51,291 nt of DNA from an uncultured Clostridia bacterium. GTDB taxonomy: Bacteria; Bacillota; Clostridia; Christensenellales; UBA1242. Positions 15,751 through 25,060 of the stretch are shown in pieces. Each line of letters opens with the position of its first letter. The stretch's first letter is position 1. Below the pieces are notes generated by a model. The model searched no databases. It had not been told where the DNA came from and worked only from the letters and a program-made list of their open reading frames with translations. The translations under genes and the position numbers were made by a program. The stretch spans positions 1-51,291 of the forward strand of contig CALCWV010000065.1 of NCBI GenBank assembly GCA_937907645.1, written 5' to 3'.

Positions 15751-16707
15751 ATGAAGTTTAAAAAACTCAGATATAATATAATTGTAGTAGGTTTAATCGC
15801 AATAGTATCCTGTTGCGTTGCTTTTCCGTTAATTGTAGGCGGAGGAAATTCGACTAACCAAGGTCAGATTGATGACCCAGGGATTGAAGATCCAATTGAT
15901 GACCCAATCGACGATCCAATTGACCCAGAAGATCCAGATGATAGCGACGACGAAGATGAAGACGACGGATTTGAATATTATAAAGCTATTGATCTTATTG
16001 ATTATTCAGTTAAGCTATTGTATAGCGGGAAAGGATATAGCAGCACATATACACAAACTTGCTTGAATACAGCAGATGCTGTTGGTGCTAAGATTACAGT
16101 CCCTCAGTACAGTAAAGGGAAGATCACAAGAAGCGGAAACAAATCTTTACAAGAAACTTATCTATGGAGCACTTATTCAGAAATTGGAGCAGATCAAACA
16201 CAAAATTTCTTCCAATTCTACTACACAGATAAAGACAATGATAAATTTATTGATGGTTCAACAGCAAATTACAATAAAGACGCAATGACCTATGATGCAT
16301 CATCTTTACAATATAACGAGATGTCATATGCCGATGGAATGAATAAGTGGTTAGTTCTTTATGGCGATAGCTTTCCAGTTAAGACAACAAAAAAAGATAC
16401 AATTTATTCTGACAAAACATCTGGAAATTACAGAGAAATTAAGGTTATCTATGATGTAAAGAATCTTTCAAAAAATGTTAAAGAATTTTTTGGATCAACT
16501 GGCCAGATGACAGATATCAATTACACTGGATTAGAAATGGTCTATAAGATTAATATCAAAACTGGAAAGATGTACTCAGTGACAAGAATAGAGAAGTTGA
16601 GCGGGAAGGCAGCTGGATTTAATGCAGTAACCTCATGTACAACAAAGCAAACATTCACAAGTGTTGACAAAGAACAAGACATCAAAGTCCCAGGAAGAAA
16701 TGCTTAA
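15751..16707 (+). CDS. Secreted or membrane-anchored protein with Asp/Pro-rich linker, 318 aa
   Basis: Not recognised. A basic start (MKFKKLRYN) and hydrophobic segment (residues 10-30) form a signal peptide or anchor. The sequence AIVSCC could be a lipobox, but this is weak. Residues about 35-70 are a low-complexity acidic linker with repeated DDPID units. A folded domain rich in Tyr, Thr and Asn follows (about residues 75-318) and ends in CTTKQTFTSVDKEQDIKVPG. GAGGAATAATTAA precedes the ATG. Monocistronic with a very strong promoter, which suggests an abundant surface or exported protein. Confidence 0.75.
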   Translation: MKFKKLRYNIIVVGLIAIVSCCVAFPLIVGGGNSTNQGQIDDPGIEDPIDDPIDDPIDPEDPDDSDDEDEDDGFEYYKAIDLIDYSVKLLYSGKGYSSTYTQTCLNTADAVGAKITVPQYSKGKITRSGNKSLQETYLWSTYSEIGADQTQNFFQFYYTDKDNDKFIDGSTANYNKDAMTYDASSLQYNEMSYADGMNKWLVLYGDSFPVKTTKKDTIYSDKTSGNYREIKVIYDVKNLSKNVKEFFGSTGQMTDINYTGLEMVYKINIKTGKMYSVTRIEKLSGKAAGFNAVTSCTTKQTFTSVDKEQDIKVPGRNA

Positions 16708-16715
16708 TGAAAAAT

Positions 16716-16745
16716 AAAAAGAGGTTTTAAATTGCCTCTTTTTTC
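16716..16745 (+). terminator. Terminator of the 318-aa gene
   Basis: AAAGAGG and CCTCTTT stem with a ten-base loop and T run. Confidence 0.8.
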
Positions 16746-16875
16746 TTTGTCTTATCTGCTTTTTGTTTAGCATTATTTTTTTGTTAGAAAATAGAAAAGG
16801 GAAGAAGAGAAGTAGAATAGAAATTTTGATTAAGAAAAGTTTTCATAAACACAGATTTTTTATCTTTTAATCAAA

Positions 16876-16902
16876 TAAAAAAACTCAATCTGAGATTGAG
16901 CT
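16876..16902 (-). terminator. Terminator of the 342-aa gene
   Basis: CTCAAT/ATTGAG stem read leftward, followed by TTTTTTTATTTG on the - strand. Confidence 0.8.
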
Positions 16903-16916
16903 TTTATTTTTTTAAA

Positions 16917-17945
16917 TTAATTCTTTGATCCGTTTTCTAATTGACCAAGGATTTCGTTCAATGATTTGATAAAATCTGATTCTTCTTCAGCTGGAGTTTC
17001 TTTCTTTTCTTCAGCAGCTGGTTTAGCTTTAACTTCTGTAGCTTCAGCTTCTTTGTTCTTTGGTTTTCTGCCTCTTTTCTTTGGAGCAGGTTTAACTTCT
17101 TCAACAACTGGAGCAGCTTCTTCAGCCTTTGGCTCTTCTTTAACTTCTTCTACAACAACTTCTGCTTCTACAACAGGTTCTTCAGCTGGAGTTTTTACAG
17201 CAGCTTCCTCAACTGGAGCTTTAACTGGAGCTTCAACTGGAGCTTCTTCATGTTTTCCCGTTTCAACTGTGTTTGTGTTTTCTTTTACTAATTCAGCAAT
17301 GATGTCATCAAAAGTAACTTGCTTTTCGTTTTGCTCTTCTACAGGTGCAGCTGCTTCTTCAGTAGTTTCTTCTGTTGCTTCTGTAGCAACTTCCTCTGTT
17401 GTTTCTTCAGCTGTTTCAGGAGCAACTTCTTCTGCAACTTCTTTTTTTTCTTCAACAACTTCTTGCGCAGGTGTTTCAGCTACTTCTTCAACTTTTTCTT
17501 CAGCTGGCTCTTCGATAACGTCATCGATGATCCCTTTTAAATTAGATAAATCTTCTTCAACTTTTGCAAGGTCTTCAACTAATTCTTCCTTGCTTTTTTC
17601 ATCTTCTTTAACAGCCTTTCTTTCAGCTCTCTTTGGAGATGTTTCGATTGCTTTTGCTACAAAGTATACAATTGCAACAACTGCAGCTGCAACAACCATT
17701 GAGATGATGATTGCCAAAGCTTCTTCGTTGGCAAAAGTTTTTGTGATGCTGAGTCCAGCAAGTAACCACATTGCTAATGCAACAAAAGGTAATGCTCCAA
17801 GGCAAGTGAATTTGCCCCAAGCGTTTTTCAAGGTATCTTTCTTATAGATTACAAAGAAGATTCCTGCTACTGCTAAAACTGTGAAAGTAATAGCCAAAAT
17901 TAAAGATGTAAGTGTTAATGAACTTAATTGATTGAAATCTATCAT
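16917..17945 (-). CDS. Membrane protein with long acidic low-complexity tail and AT-hook-like motif, 342 aa
   Basis: Not a recognised family. There are three hydrophobic segments in the first about 95 residues (SLTLTSLILAITFTVLAVAG, CLGALPFVALAMWLLAGLSI, IIISMVVAAAVVAIVYFVAK). The remaining about 240 residues are a Glu/Ala/Val/Thr/Pro-rich tail with imperfect repeats such as EETTEEVATEATEETTEEAA. A basic island KKRGRKPKNKE near residue 300 resembles an AT-hook (RGRKP core). The ATG at 17945 is chosen because GGAGGAAG lies correctly before it; the frame extends 12 codons further upstream. The tail is probably cytoplasmic and might tether DNA or partners to the membrane; this is inference. Confidence 0.75.
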   Translation of the reverse strand: MIDFNQLSSLTLTSLILAITFTVLAVAGIFFVIYKKDTLKNAWGKFTCLGALPFVALAMWLLAGLSITKTFANEEALAIIISMVVAAAVVAIVYFVAKAIETSPKRAERKAVKEDEKSKEELVEDLAKVEEDLSNLKGIIDDVIEEPAEEKVEEVAETPAQEVVEEKKEVAEEVAPETAEETTEEVATEATEETTEEAAAPVEEQNEKQVTFDDIIAELVKENTNTVETGKHEEAPVEAPVKAPVEEAAVKTPAEEPVVEAEVVVEEVKEEPKAEEAAPVVEEVKPAPKKRGRKPKNKEAEATEVKAKPAAEEKKETPAEEESDFIKSLNEILGQLENGSKN

Positions 17946-18031
17946 TTTTTCTTCCTCCATACTCTGCCGATATTCTATCATACTTGATTTATTTTGTCAA
18001 TATCAAAATGCAAAAAAAACGATATTTTATT

Positions 18032-18059
18032 TTGAAAAAAAATTTTTTTGATATATACT
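18032..18059 (+). promoter_or_regulatory. Promoter overlapping the start of the gene at 18064
   Basis: TTGAAA (18032-18037), 16 bp, TATACT (18054-18059). Transcription should begin at about 18065-18067, so translation probably uses an ATG at or very near the 5' end. Confidence 0.6.
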
Positions 18060-18063
18060 ATAT

Positions 18064-18957
18064 ATGAAAATGAAAGACAAAAAGTGGATTAAAATATTGT
18101 TAGCGGTTTTGCTTGGGACAATTACTGTCGTGAGCATTGTTTTGATGTGCGTTTTGAATCTTAAAGACTCATCTCCAGATGAAGTTAAGATAAGCGTTGA
18201 AAACGGGCATGTTACATTTTCTACAACTCAAGCTTCAAAGGGATATGGCTATACATTCAAATTTAAAGAGGGTGGAACGGAATATTACATTAAATCCGAC
18301 CAAAATCTCCTAGAATATGATGAGAGCGTAATTAGTGTTGGGGTAGAAGTCGGGAAGACCTATATGGTTTCTGTAGCAGTTAACGGAGAACTTGAGGGTG
18401 GAAATAGCTTTTATTCAAAAGAAGTGGAATGGAAAGCAGTTAAGTATCTCGCAGCTCCACAGGTGAAGATTGAGAATGGAATACTTACATGGGATAAAAT
18501 TAATGACGCAGAATTTTATGAAATCTGTTATAGCCATAAAGACGAAATACTTAAAGTAAGAACGACGGAAACGACTTACGCATTGGATAAACTAACTGGG
18601 GGATTAAGCGAAATATTTGTTTTTGCTGGTTCGTCTAACGAGAATTATCTCACAAGTATAAGTTCCAATAAGTTAAAAGATGTAACGATTGTGCATGAAA
18701 TTCTTCCTATTATAACAATGAACTTTACAAAATCAACTGCAACTTTGACAATTACAGTACAAGACTTATTTAATTGTTTCAAGCTGTATTTGGGAGAGAA
18801 AGCATATACAATAACACAATTTGAGGTTAGCGGAAGAAGAATAACTTGCAATATCGACTATGTATATAACGGGGAGACAAAAATAGGCGTTAGACCACTT
18901 CCAAGCGATATATATAATAAGTATACGGGAAAAGTAACATATATTGACGTGATTTAG
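18064..18957 (+). CDS. Membrane-anchored protein with fibronectin-like beta domains, 297 aa
   Basis: Not assigned to a named family. An N-terminal anchor (residues about 8-30) is followed by beta-rich segments. One of these (APQVKIENGILTWDKIND, then AEFYEICYSHKDEILKVRT) looks like a fibronectin type III domain. No catalytic motif is visible. There is no Shine-Dalgarno site. The first ATG (18064) lies before the predicted +1, so the second ATG (18070, Met3) may be the real start of a leaderless mRNA. It lies 45 bp upstream of the gerA genes, separated by a terminator-like hairpin that includes the gerAA start. Confidence 0.75.
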   Translation: MKMKDKKWIKILLAVLLGTITVVSIVLMCVLNLKDSSPDEVKISVENGHVTFSTTQASKGYGYTFKFKEGGTEYYIKSDQNLLEYDESVISVGVEVGKTYMVSVAVNGELEGGNSFYSKEVEWKAVKYLAAPQVKIENGILTWDKINDAEFYEICYSHKDEILKVRTTETTYALDKLTGGLSEIFVFAGSSNENYLTSISSNKLKDVTIVHEILPIITMNFTKSTATLTITVQDLFNCFKLYLGEKAYTITQFEVSGRRITCNIDYVYNGETKIGVRPLPSDIYNKYTGKVTYIDVI

Positions 18958-18979
18958 TGGATAATTAAAAATAAAATAA

Positions 18980-19011
18980 ACATACTACGAAAAAGAGGTA
19001 GTATGTTTTTT
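18980..19011 (+). promoter_or_regulatory. Terminator-like hairpin containing the gerAA start codon
   Basis: ACATACTAC (18980-18988) pairs with GTAGTATGT (18998-19006), followed by six T. The loop holds AAAGAG of the ribosome-binding site. The 3' arm holds the ATG at 19003-19005, and the T run encodes Phe-Phe. The same hairpin can end transcription from upstream or hide the gerAA start. Confidence 0.75.
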
Positions 19012-20427
19012 GATGTAGAAAAGAAAATTGAAGAGATAAAGAAGAAACTACATAACAGTCAGGACGTAGCTTCTCGCATTTTTGATAAAAATGGTCAAAA
19101 AATAGGGATGATTTTCATAAAAAGTATGACAAATGAAACTCTTTTTAGCGATAACATCTATAAGCCAATCAAGGAATATGAGGGAGAAATTACTGCCGAA
19201 AAATTAGTAAATAGAATTATAATCAACAATGTTGTTGAAGAAATAAAAGAAAAGGATGTTTTATCTAAAGTATTAAACGGCAACGTCGTGATTTTGCTTG
19301 GAAATGAAAATAAATTTGTCAGTGCTGACATAGAAGAGTTTATCATGCGTATGCCGACAGAACCTCCGACATCTCCTGTTATCAGAGGTCCTAGAGAGGG
19401 CTTTACAGAGGATATTAAGACAAATATTACATTACTTAGAAGGCGTTTTTACTCCGAAAAGCTTGTTATGAAGGATTTTACAGTTGGGAGATATTCTCAA
19501 ACAAAAGTCTGTGTCACATATCTTGACGGTGTTGCAAGCAAGGACGTTGTCAGTGAAATAGAGAAAAAGCTGAAAAAGATTGACATAGATGGAGTTATCG
19601 ACGCCTATTACATAGGAAAATATTTAGAACACTATCCAAAATCTTTATTTAAACAGATTGGAAACGCCGAAAAGCCGGATATTGTGGCAGCTAAAATTTT
19701 GGAGGGCAGAGTTGCGATACTTGTAGACGGCTCACCAATTGTTTTGACACTTCCATTTATTTTCTTTGAGGATATGCAAAACAGCAATGACTATTATACA
19801 AGCAACCACTATGCGACTTACATAAGAATAATCCGTTTGTTTGGGTATATTCTTTCAGTTGTGGCATCGGGAGCATATTTGGCGCTTAGGCTTTTTCATT
19901 ACAACGTTATTCCAACAAAGTTTTTGATTACAATTGCGGATACAACGCAGGCGATCCCATTTACGCCCTTTATTGAGATTTTGTTTATAACCTTGCTGTT
20001 TCAAATTTTGTACGAGGTCAGTTTGCGTCTTCCAAGCTACTTAGGTCTTGCAACATCTATTGTGGGGGCTCTAATTTTAGGAGATACCGGTGTTAATGCT
20101 GGCCTTATCTCACCTCCGGGAGTTATTGTGATAGCACTGTCAAAAATTGCAGTCTACACATTGCCCGAGCAGGCACCTCAAATTACAATTTTGCAGGTTC
20201 TTTTCATTTTTCTAGGTGGATGTTTTGGACTATATGGCGTTGTTGCGGGAATTTTCTATCTTGTAAACTATTTAAACAGAATAGATTCCTATGGTGCTCC
20301 ATATCTTGCTCCATATAGCCCAAGAGTAGAGGCGGATTTAAAAGATGCAATGATAAAAAAATCACTTGTAGAAATGAAACATCGACCGATGTCGTTTGAT
20401 ATTAAAAATAAGACGAGGCAGAAATGA
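19003..20427 (+). CDS. gerAA: Spore germination protein, GerAA/GerKA family (A subunit)
   Basis: Inner-membrane A subunit of a GerA-type nutrient germinant receptor, 474 aa. The soluble N-terminal part carries family motifs (VNRIIINNVVEEIKEKDVLS, EPPTSPVIRGPREGFTEDI, ITLLRRRF). About five membrane segments follow between residues about 280 and 440, including LPSYLGLATSIVGALILGDT and a GCFGLYGV segment. It overlaps gerAB by four bases (ATGA). The start lies inside a terminator-like hairpin. Its presence implies a spore former. Confidence 0.93.
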   Translation: MFFDVEKKIEEIKKKLHNSQDVASRIFDKNGQKIGMIFIKSMTNETLFSDNIYKPIKEYEGEITAEKLVNRIIINNVVEEIKEKDVLSKVLNGNVVILLGNENKFVSADIEEFIMRMPTEPPTSPVIRGPREGFTEDIKTNITLLRRRFYSEKLVMKDFTVGRYSQTKVCVTYLDGVASKDVVSEIEKKLKKIDIDGVIDAYYIGKYLEHYPKSLFKQIGNAEKPDIVAAKILEGRVAILVDGSPIVLTLPFIFFEDMQNSNDYYTSNHYATYIRIIRLFGYILSVVASGAYLALRLFHYNVIPTKFLITIADTTQAIPFTPFIEILFITLLFQILYEVSLRLPSYLGLATSIVGALILGDTGVNAGLISPPGVIVIALSKIAVYTLPEQAPQITILQVLFIFLGGCFGLYGVVAGIFYLVNYLNRIDSYGAPYLAPYSPRVEADLKDAMIKKSLVEMKHRPMSFDIKNKTRQK

Positions 20428-21506
20428 AAGATTGTATAACTACTAGACAAACAGCAATTATTGCGAGTATTGTAATTTTTGCAAATAAAATACTGGCTCT
20501 TCCTTCCTTGCTTTTTCAATATGCTAGGGGGGATGCTTTATTAGTTTTTCTTACGATGTTCTGCCTCGATATAGCAGTACTTTTCATCTTTTTTGCGCTT
20601 AAAAATAGATATAGAAATGAAAGTTTTTTTGAAATTCTTTCACATAAGCTCACAAAGCCGATTGCAATTTTGATATACATCGTGCTTTTAGTCTATTTCT
20701 TCTTAGAACTTTTGCTAAATTTTAATGTCACTGGTGTGTATTTTAAAAATCAGATTTATCATAACGATGAAAAACTTATTTTTATGGTTATCAGTATTTC
20801 AATTTTTGCAATCGTTATTTCTGGAGGATTTAAAGGACTTGCAAGGACATTTGAATTTTTCTATTATCCAATTATTTTAGGATGCCTCATTTGTCTTCTT
20901 ATTTCCTTCTTTAATTTCAATGAACCACTCATTCTTTTTGATACAAGTTTTCACAACTATTTCACAGCGTGTTACAAGTATTTGTTCTCGTTTGGAGACA
21001 TCTTAATTTTGTTTTTAATCATGGATAAAATCAAGTACGATGACAAGTCAAAAAAAACAATTTTGCTTTATGTTTTATCGACCATGGGAATAATACTTTT
21101 TGGAACATTCATATTTCTTTCGCTGTTCCCAAACACAGGATTTTTGCATTCAAATTCTATTTCAGATATTATTCTTCTTTCGCCAGAAATTTTTAGCATC
21201 GGAAGACTAGATATTATAGCTGTTACAACGGTCATGTTTTTGACGTTATGTCAAGGTTGTATTTATGGGTATATGCTTTGCGATTTGGTTAAAAAATTAA
21301 TCCCAAAGGCACCACTTAAACTTAGTATATTTATTGTTAGTGTAGTCTTTTTAACTCTCTATGCAACTGTCTTTAAAACTATTGATATAGTAATTTTTTC
21401 CGCTACTACTTGGGGGATATACATGGCGCTATTTTTACAATATATTCTTCCTATAATTTGCACGATTTTCTTAATTGGAAAACGTAAAAAGGAGGAGAGT
21501 TCATGA
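20424..21506 (+). CDS. gerAB: Spore germination protein, GerAB/GerKB family (B subunit)
   Basis: Integral membrane protein of the APC superfamily type, 360 aa with about ten hydrophobic segments. B subunits bind the germinant. The start (ITTRQTAIIASIVIFANKIL) and the ISGGFKGLARTFEFFYYPII stretch fit the family. It overlaps gerAA and gerAC by four bases each, so the three subunits are made in a coupled fashion. Ligand specificity cannot be read from the sequence. Confidence 0.9.
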   Translation: MKDCITTRQTAIIASIVIFANKILALPSLLFQYARGDALLVFLTMFCLDIAVLFIFFALKNRYRNESFFEILSHKLTKPIAILIYIVLLVYFFLELLLNFNVTGVYFKNQIYHNDEKLIFMVISISIFAIVISGGFKGLARTFEFFYYPIILGCLICLLISFFNFNEPLILFDTSFHNYFTACYKYLFSFGDILILFLIMDKIKYDDKSKKTILLYVLSTMGIILFGTFIFLSLFPNTGFLHSNSISDIILLSPEIFSIGRLDIIAVTTVMFLTLCQGCIYGYMLCDLVKKLIPKAPLKLSIFIVSVVFLTLYATVFKTIDIVIFSATTWGIYMALFLQYILPIICTIFLIGKRKKEESS

Positions 21507-22684
21507 AAAGATTTTTATCAAAAATCAAGCCATATTCCGTGTTTTTGTTATTTTTCATTGCAGTTTTAATGTTCTTTCCAGAGAATTTATCTAAGTCTGC
21601 AGAGAGCGACAGAAATGCAATCATAACAACAGTTGGCGTTGATAAAGTTGATGATAAATTTTCTGTTACGTTCCTATCTTTTACCCCCACCGCAAGCAAG
21701 GAGTTTGTTGAGGTCTATGACGTTGTTAGCGAGGAAGCAGATAGTCTCAGCGAGGCACTTAGAAAAATGGAATTGAGCCTTGGAAAAGTTGTTGAATTTT
21801 ATCACACAGAAAACCTTCTAATAGGCAGCGAAGCGCAGGATGATATTGTTGAAATTTTAGACTATTTTGTGAAGGAAAAAACTCTTGCTTTTAGCTCCGT
21901 TCTTGTGGGCACAGAAGGGAGTGCAAAAGAGTTTTTAACAAAGGTTCACGAGAAGAACGAAAATCCAAGCAATGTTATTACTGAGCTAATGATTTACGAT
22001 TCAAAATATATCTATTTTAACAAGCCTACAATCGAGGTGTTTTTCAGCGGATATTATAGCGATATGAAAAGCTCGTTCATTGGAACATTACAGCTTAATG
22101 AAGAGGAGGCTTCGCAGGAAAATCAGCAGGGTGGCGGAGACTCCGAAAGCGAGTCTAAAACGAGCAGAAAGATTATTAAAAACACAGGTGAAATTAGACT
22201 GTTTAAAGATGGCCAAATGGTGTATAAGATGACACCTCAAGAAGTAACTGGGTTAAACTGGTTTCAAAAAAATATCACAGAGGGATATATTAAAACACAG
22301 CAAGATGGAAAAGTCAAAGTCTATCATATGGACAACAAGAGTATCAATCAAAAAGTGACAATGGAAGATAATCAGCCAATATATAAGCTGAATTTAGTAG
22401 TCAATATCGACAAGCAGGAATTGGATGACGGAAAAGAAAAACACATTGAAGTAAATAAACTTTCAAATGAGGAAAAAGAGTTAATCAAAGAAAGTATTAA
22501 AAGCGAAATAAAAAGCTCGATTGATAGGATAGTTGAATATAAAGTTGACGTGATAGATTTATACGACAAATTTTACAGAGATGAGCGTAGAAAATTCAAA
22601 AAGTTTTTAGATACGCTTCAAAATAAGGACGATTTTTTGGAAAAAGTGATTTTTGATATACAAATCGACTTATTAGGCGACTAA
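21503..22684 (+). CDS. gerAC: Spore germination protein, Ger(x)C family (C subunit), without a lipobox cysteine
   Basis: C subunit of the receptor, 393 aa. Family features include NAIITTVGVDKVDDKFSVTF at about residues 36-55, AEYHTENLLIG-like text (VVEFYHTENLLIGSEA), and a C-terminal half with GEIRLFKDGQMVYKMT. Ger(x)C proteins are normally lipoproteins with a Gly-Cys near residue 20. Here the N-terminal hydrophobic segment ends FFPENLSKSAES with no Cys, so it should stay as an uncleaved anchor or be secreted. GGAGGAG precedes the ATG. No terminator follows. Confidence 0.9.
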   Translation: MKRFLSKIKPYSVFLLFFIAVLMFFPENLSKSAESDRNAIITTVGVDKVDDKFSVTFLSFTPTASKEFVEVYDVVSEEADSLSEALRKMELSLGKVVEFYHTENLLIGSEAQDDIVEILDYFVKEKTLAFSSVLVGTEGSAKEFLTKVHEKNENPSNVITELMIYDSKYIYFNKPTIEVFFSGYYSDMKSSFIGTLQLNEEEASQENQQGGGDSESESKTSRKIIKNTGEIRLFKDGQMVYKMTPQEVTGLNWFQKNITEGYIKTQQDGKVKVYHMDNKSINQKVTMEDNQPIYKLNLVVNIDKQELDDGKEKHIEVNKLSNEEKELIKESIKSEIKSSIDRIVEYKVDVIDLYDKFYRDERRKFKKFLDTLQNKDDFLEKVIFDIQIDLLGD

Positions 22685-22712
22685 AAAACACAAAAATATA
22701 CCTCTTAATTTG

Positions 22713-22741
22713 TTGCAAGTATTTTTAAATTGTGATAAAAT
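22713..22741 (+). promoter_or_regulatory. ftsH promoter
   Basis: TTGCAA (22713-22718), 17 bp, TAAAAT (22736-22741), giving a leader of about 90 nt. Confidence 0.65.
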
Positions 22742-22840
22742 AACGATGTATTAAGACTTATTATATACATATATTTTCTATTTTGAACTCATAGAATAAA
22801 ATATTGAAGTATAATAAAACAGATTTAGGAGGTTATTGTT

Positions 22841-25060
22841 TTGGAAGAGAACAAAAATAAATTTAAGTTTTCGTACATCATTGTGCTTGTACTTGCTATC
22901 TTGCTTATTTGCCTACTTTTCGTGGATACTACAAGCCCAGGAATGCGAATTGACAAGAGCGATTTCTCAGCGTTAGTTGCTGGAACTTATGATAATCCAA
23001 ATACAGAAGAGGTTGAAACTCAAAAGGCCGTGAAAGTTTATTTCAAAAATGGATATGCATATGTTTTAATTGAAGACTCAAAGAATGAAAAGAAATTCCC
23101 AAATGTTTCAGATTATTACTTTGAATACACAACAGCAGAAGAACTTATCGCTTTGGAAAATCAACTTGAAGAAGCAAACATCTCATATGACGTTGCAAAT
23201 GTAAGAACATCTTGGGTGAGAGAATATCTCCCAATGATTATCTTCACACTAATTACTTTCGCTGCGTTGTACTTCATGATTAGAGCAATGGCTGGCGGAA
23301 ATAAGAGTGCAATGTCATTCGGAAAGAGCAAAGGAAGATTGACAAATGCCACAAAAGTTAAGTTTGATGATATTGCTGGAGCTGACGAAGAAAAAGCTGA
23401 ATTACAAGAAATTGTTGAATTTTTGAAGAATCCAAAGAAATTCACTGCTTTGGGAGCAAGAATCCCTAAGGGAGTTTTACTTGTAGGCCAACCAGGAACA
23501 GGAAAGACATTGCTTGCAAAAGCTGTAGCCGGCGAAAGCAACGTTCCATTTATCTCAATCAGCGGATCAGACTTCGTTGAAATGTTCGTCGGAGTTGGTG
23601 CTTCAAGAGTAAGAGATTTATTTGAACAAGCAAAGAAGAGCAAGCCATGTATTGTATTTATCGACGAAATCGACGCAGTTGGTCGTCAAAGAGGTGCTGG
23701 GCTTGGCGGAGGAAATGACGAGAGAGAGCAAACTCTTAATCAATTGCTTGTAGAAATGGACGGATTTGAACCTAACGAGGGAATAATCGTGCTCGCAGCA
23801 ACAAATAGAAGTGACGTTTTAGACCCAGCTCTTCTTAGACCAGGCAGATTCGACAGACAAATCTATGTTCATGTTCCAGATGTCAAGGGAAGAGAAGGAA
23901 TTTTGAGGATTCACGCTAGGAACAAGCCTTTGGATGAAAGCGTAGACTTTAAGACACTTGCAAGACTTACAACAGGATTTACAGGTGCAGATATTGAAAA
24001 TATGCTTAATGAATCAGCAATCTTAGCAGCACGTGAGGGAAGACCAAAGATTACTATGACCGATATTACAGAAGGAATCAACAAAGTAATCATGGGACCT
24101 CAAAAGAAGAGTAGACTTGTTACTCCAGCTGAGAGAAAACTGACTGCTTATCACGAATCAGGACATGCAATCCTTGGAAAAATGCTTGAAAACTGCGAAG
24201 AAGTTCAAGAAGTTTCAATTATTCCAAGAGGAAGCGCTGGTGGATACACATTATCTCGTCCAGAAAACGACAACAACTATGTAACATATGGCAAATTGAT
24301 GGATGAAATTGCAATGTGCATGGGTGGAAGAATCGCTGAAGAGCTTATCTTGAAAGATATAACAACAGGGGCTTCAAGTGATATCCAACATGCAACAAGC
24401 ATGGCTCACAAAATGGTGTTTGATTGGGGAATGAGCCAAAAACTTGGATTTATTTCTCTAGATAGTGACAGCCAAGTCTTCATTGGAAGAGATTATCAAA
24501 CAAGAAATGCTTTCTCAGAAAGAATCATTGCAGATGCAGACCAAGAAGTTCGTTCAATCCTTGCTCAAAACTACAAGAGAGCAAAGGCAATTTTACAGGA
24601 CAATATGAAATTGTTACACGAAATGGCTGGATTGCTTCTTGAAAGAGAGACAATTTACAAAGAAGAGATTGATATGCTTATTGCTGGAAAGTCTAAAGAT
24701 GAGATAATCGCATATCTAACTGAAAAAGAAAAGACTCAAAAAGAGAAAGAGGCAAAAGCTATTGAGGAAAACAAGCAAAAAGAAGAACTTTTCGCCTTAA
24801 GAAATAAGGTCCTTGAAGGACAAAGACTCCTTGATGCAAAGATTATCACTAAGGAAGAATATGAGCTCCTTATCAATGAATTAAACCTCAAAGAAAAAGA
24901 AATTATGGCAAGAAACAAAGTTAAAACGGAAACAAAAGCAGACGAAAAGCAAGTAGCTGAGGTTAAGGAAGAGAAAAAAGAAGAGCAAAAAACTAAGAGA
25001 GTGAGAAAACCAAAAGAAAAGAAAGAAGGAGAGGATGCAAATGACGGAAAAAATAATTGA
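22841..25060 (+). CDS. ftsH: ATP-dependent zinc metalloprotease FtsH
   Basis: Membrane-bound AAA+ protease for quality control and regulatory proteolysis. Two N-terminal membrane segments (about residues 10-28 and 130-147) flank an extracytoplasmic domain. Walker A GQPGTGKT is at about 215-222, Walker B IVFIDEIDAVG at about 270, and the SRH arginines lie in LLRPGRFDRQI. The zinc site HESGH is at about 437-441. At 739 aa it is longer than usual because of a Lys/Glu-rich tail (last about 90 residues, with RVRKPKEKK). TTG start with TAGGAGGT. The last 20 bp overlap the next gene. Confidence 0.96.
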   Translation: MEENKNKFKFSYIIVLVLAILLICLLFVDTTSPGMRIDKSDFSALVAGTYDNPNTEEVETQKAVKVYFKNGYAYVLIEDSKNEKKFPNVSDYYFEYTTAEELIALENQLEEANISYDVANVRTSWVREYLPMIIFTLITFAALYFMIRAMAGGNKSAMSFGKSKGRLTNATKVKFDDIAGADEEKAELQEIVEFLKNPKKFTALGARIPKGVLLVGQPGTGKTLLAKAVAGESNVPFISISGSDFVEMFVGVGASRVRDLFEQAKKSKPCIVFIDEIDAVGRQRGAGLGGGNDEREQTLNQLLVEMDGFEPNEGIIVLAATNRSDVLDPALLRPGRFDRQIYVHVPDVKGREGILRIHARNKPLDESVDFKTLARLTTGFTGADIENMLNESAILAAREGRPKITMTDITEGINKVIMGPQKKSRLVTPAERKLTAYHESGHAILGKMLENCEEVQEVSIIPRGSAGGYTLSRPENDNNYVTYGKLMDEIAMCMGGRIAEELILKDITTGASSDIQHATSMAHKMVFDWGMSQKLGFISLDSDSQVFIGRDYQTRNAFSERIIADADQEVRSILAQNYKRAKAILQDNMKLLHEMAGLLLERETIYKEEIDMLIAGKSKDEIIAYLTEKEKTQKEKEAKAIEENKQKEELFALRNKVLEGQRLLDAKIITKEEYELLINELNLKEKEIMARNKVKTETKADEKQVAEVKEEKKEEQKTKRVRKPKEKKEGEDANDGKNN

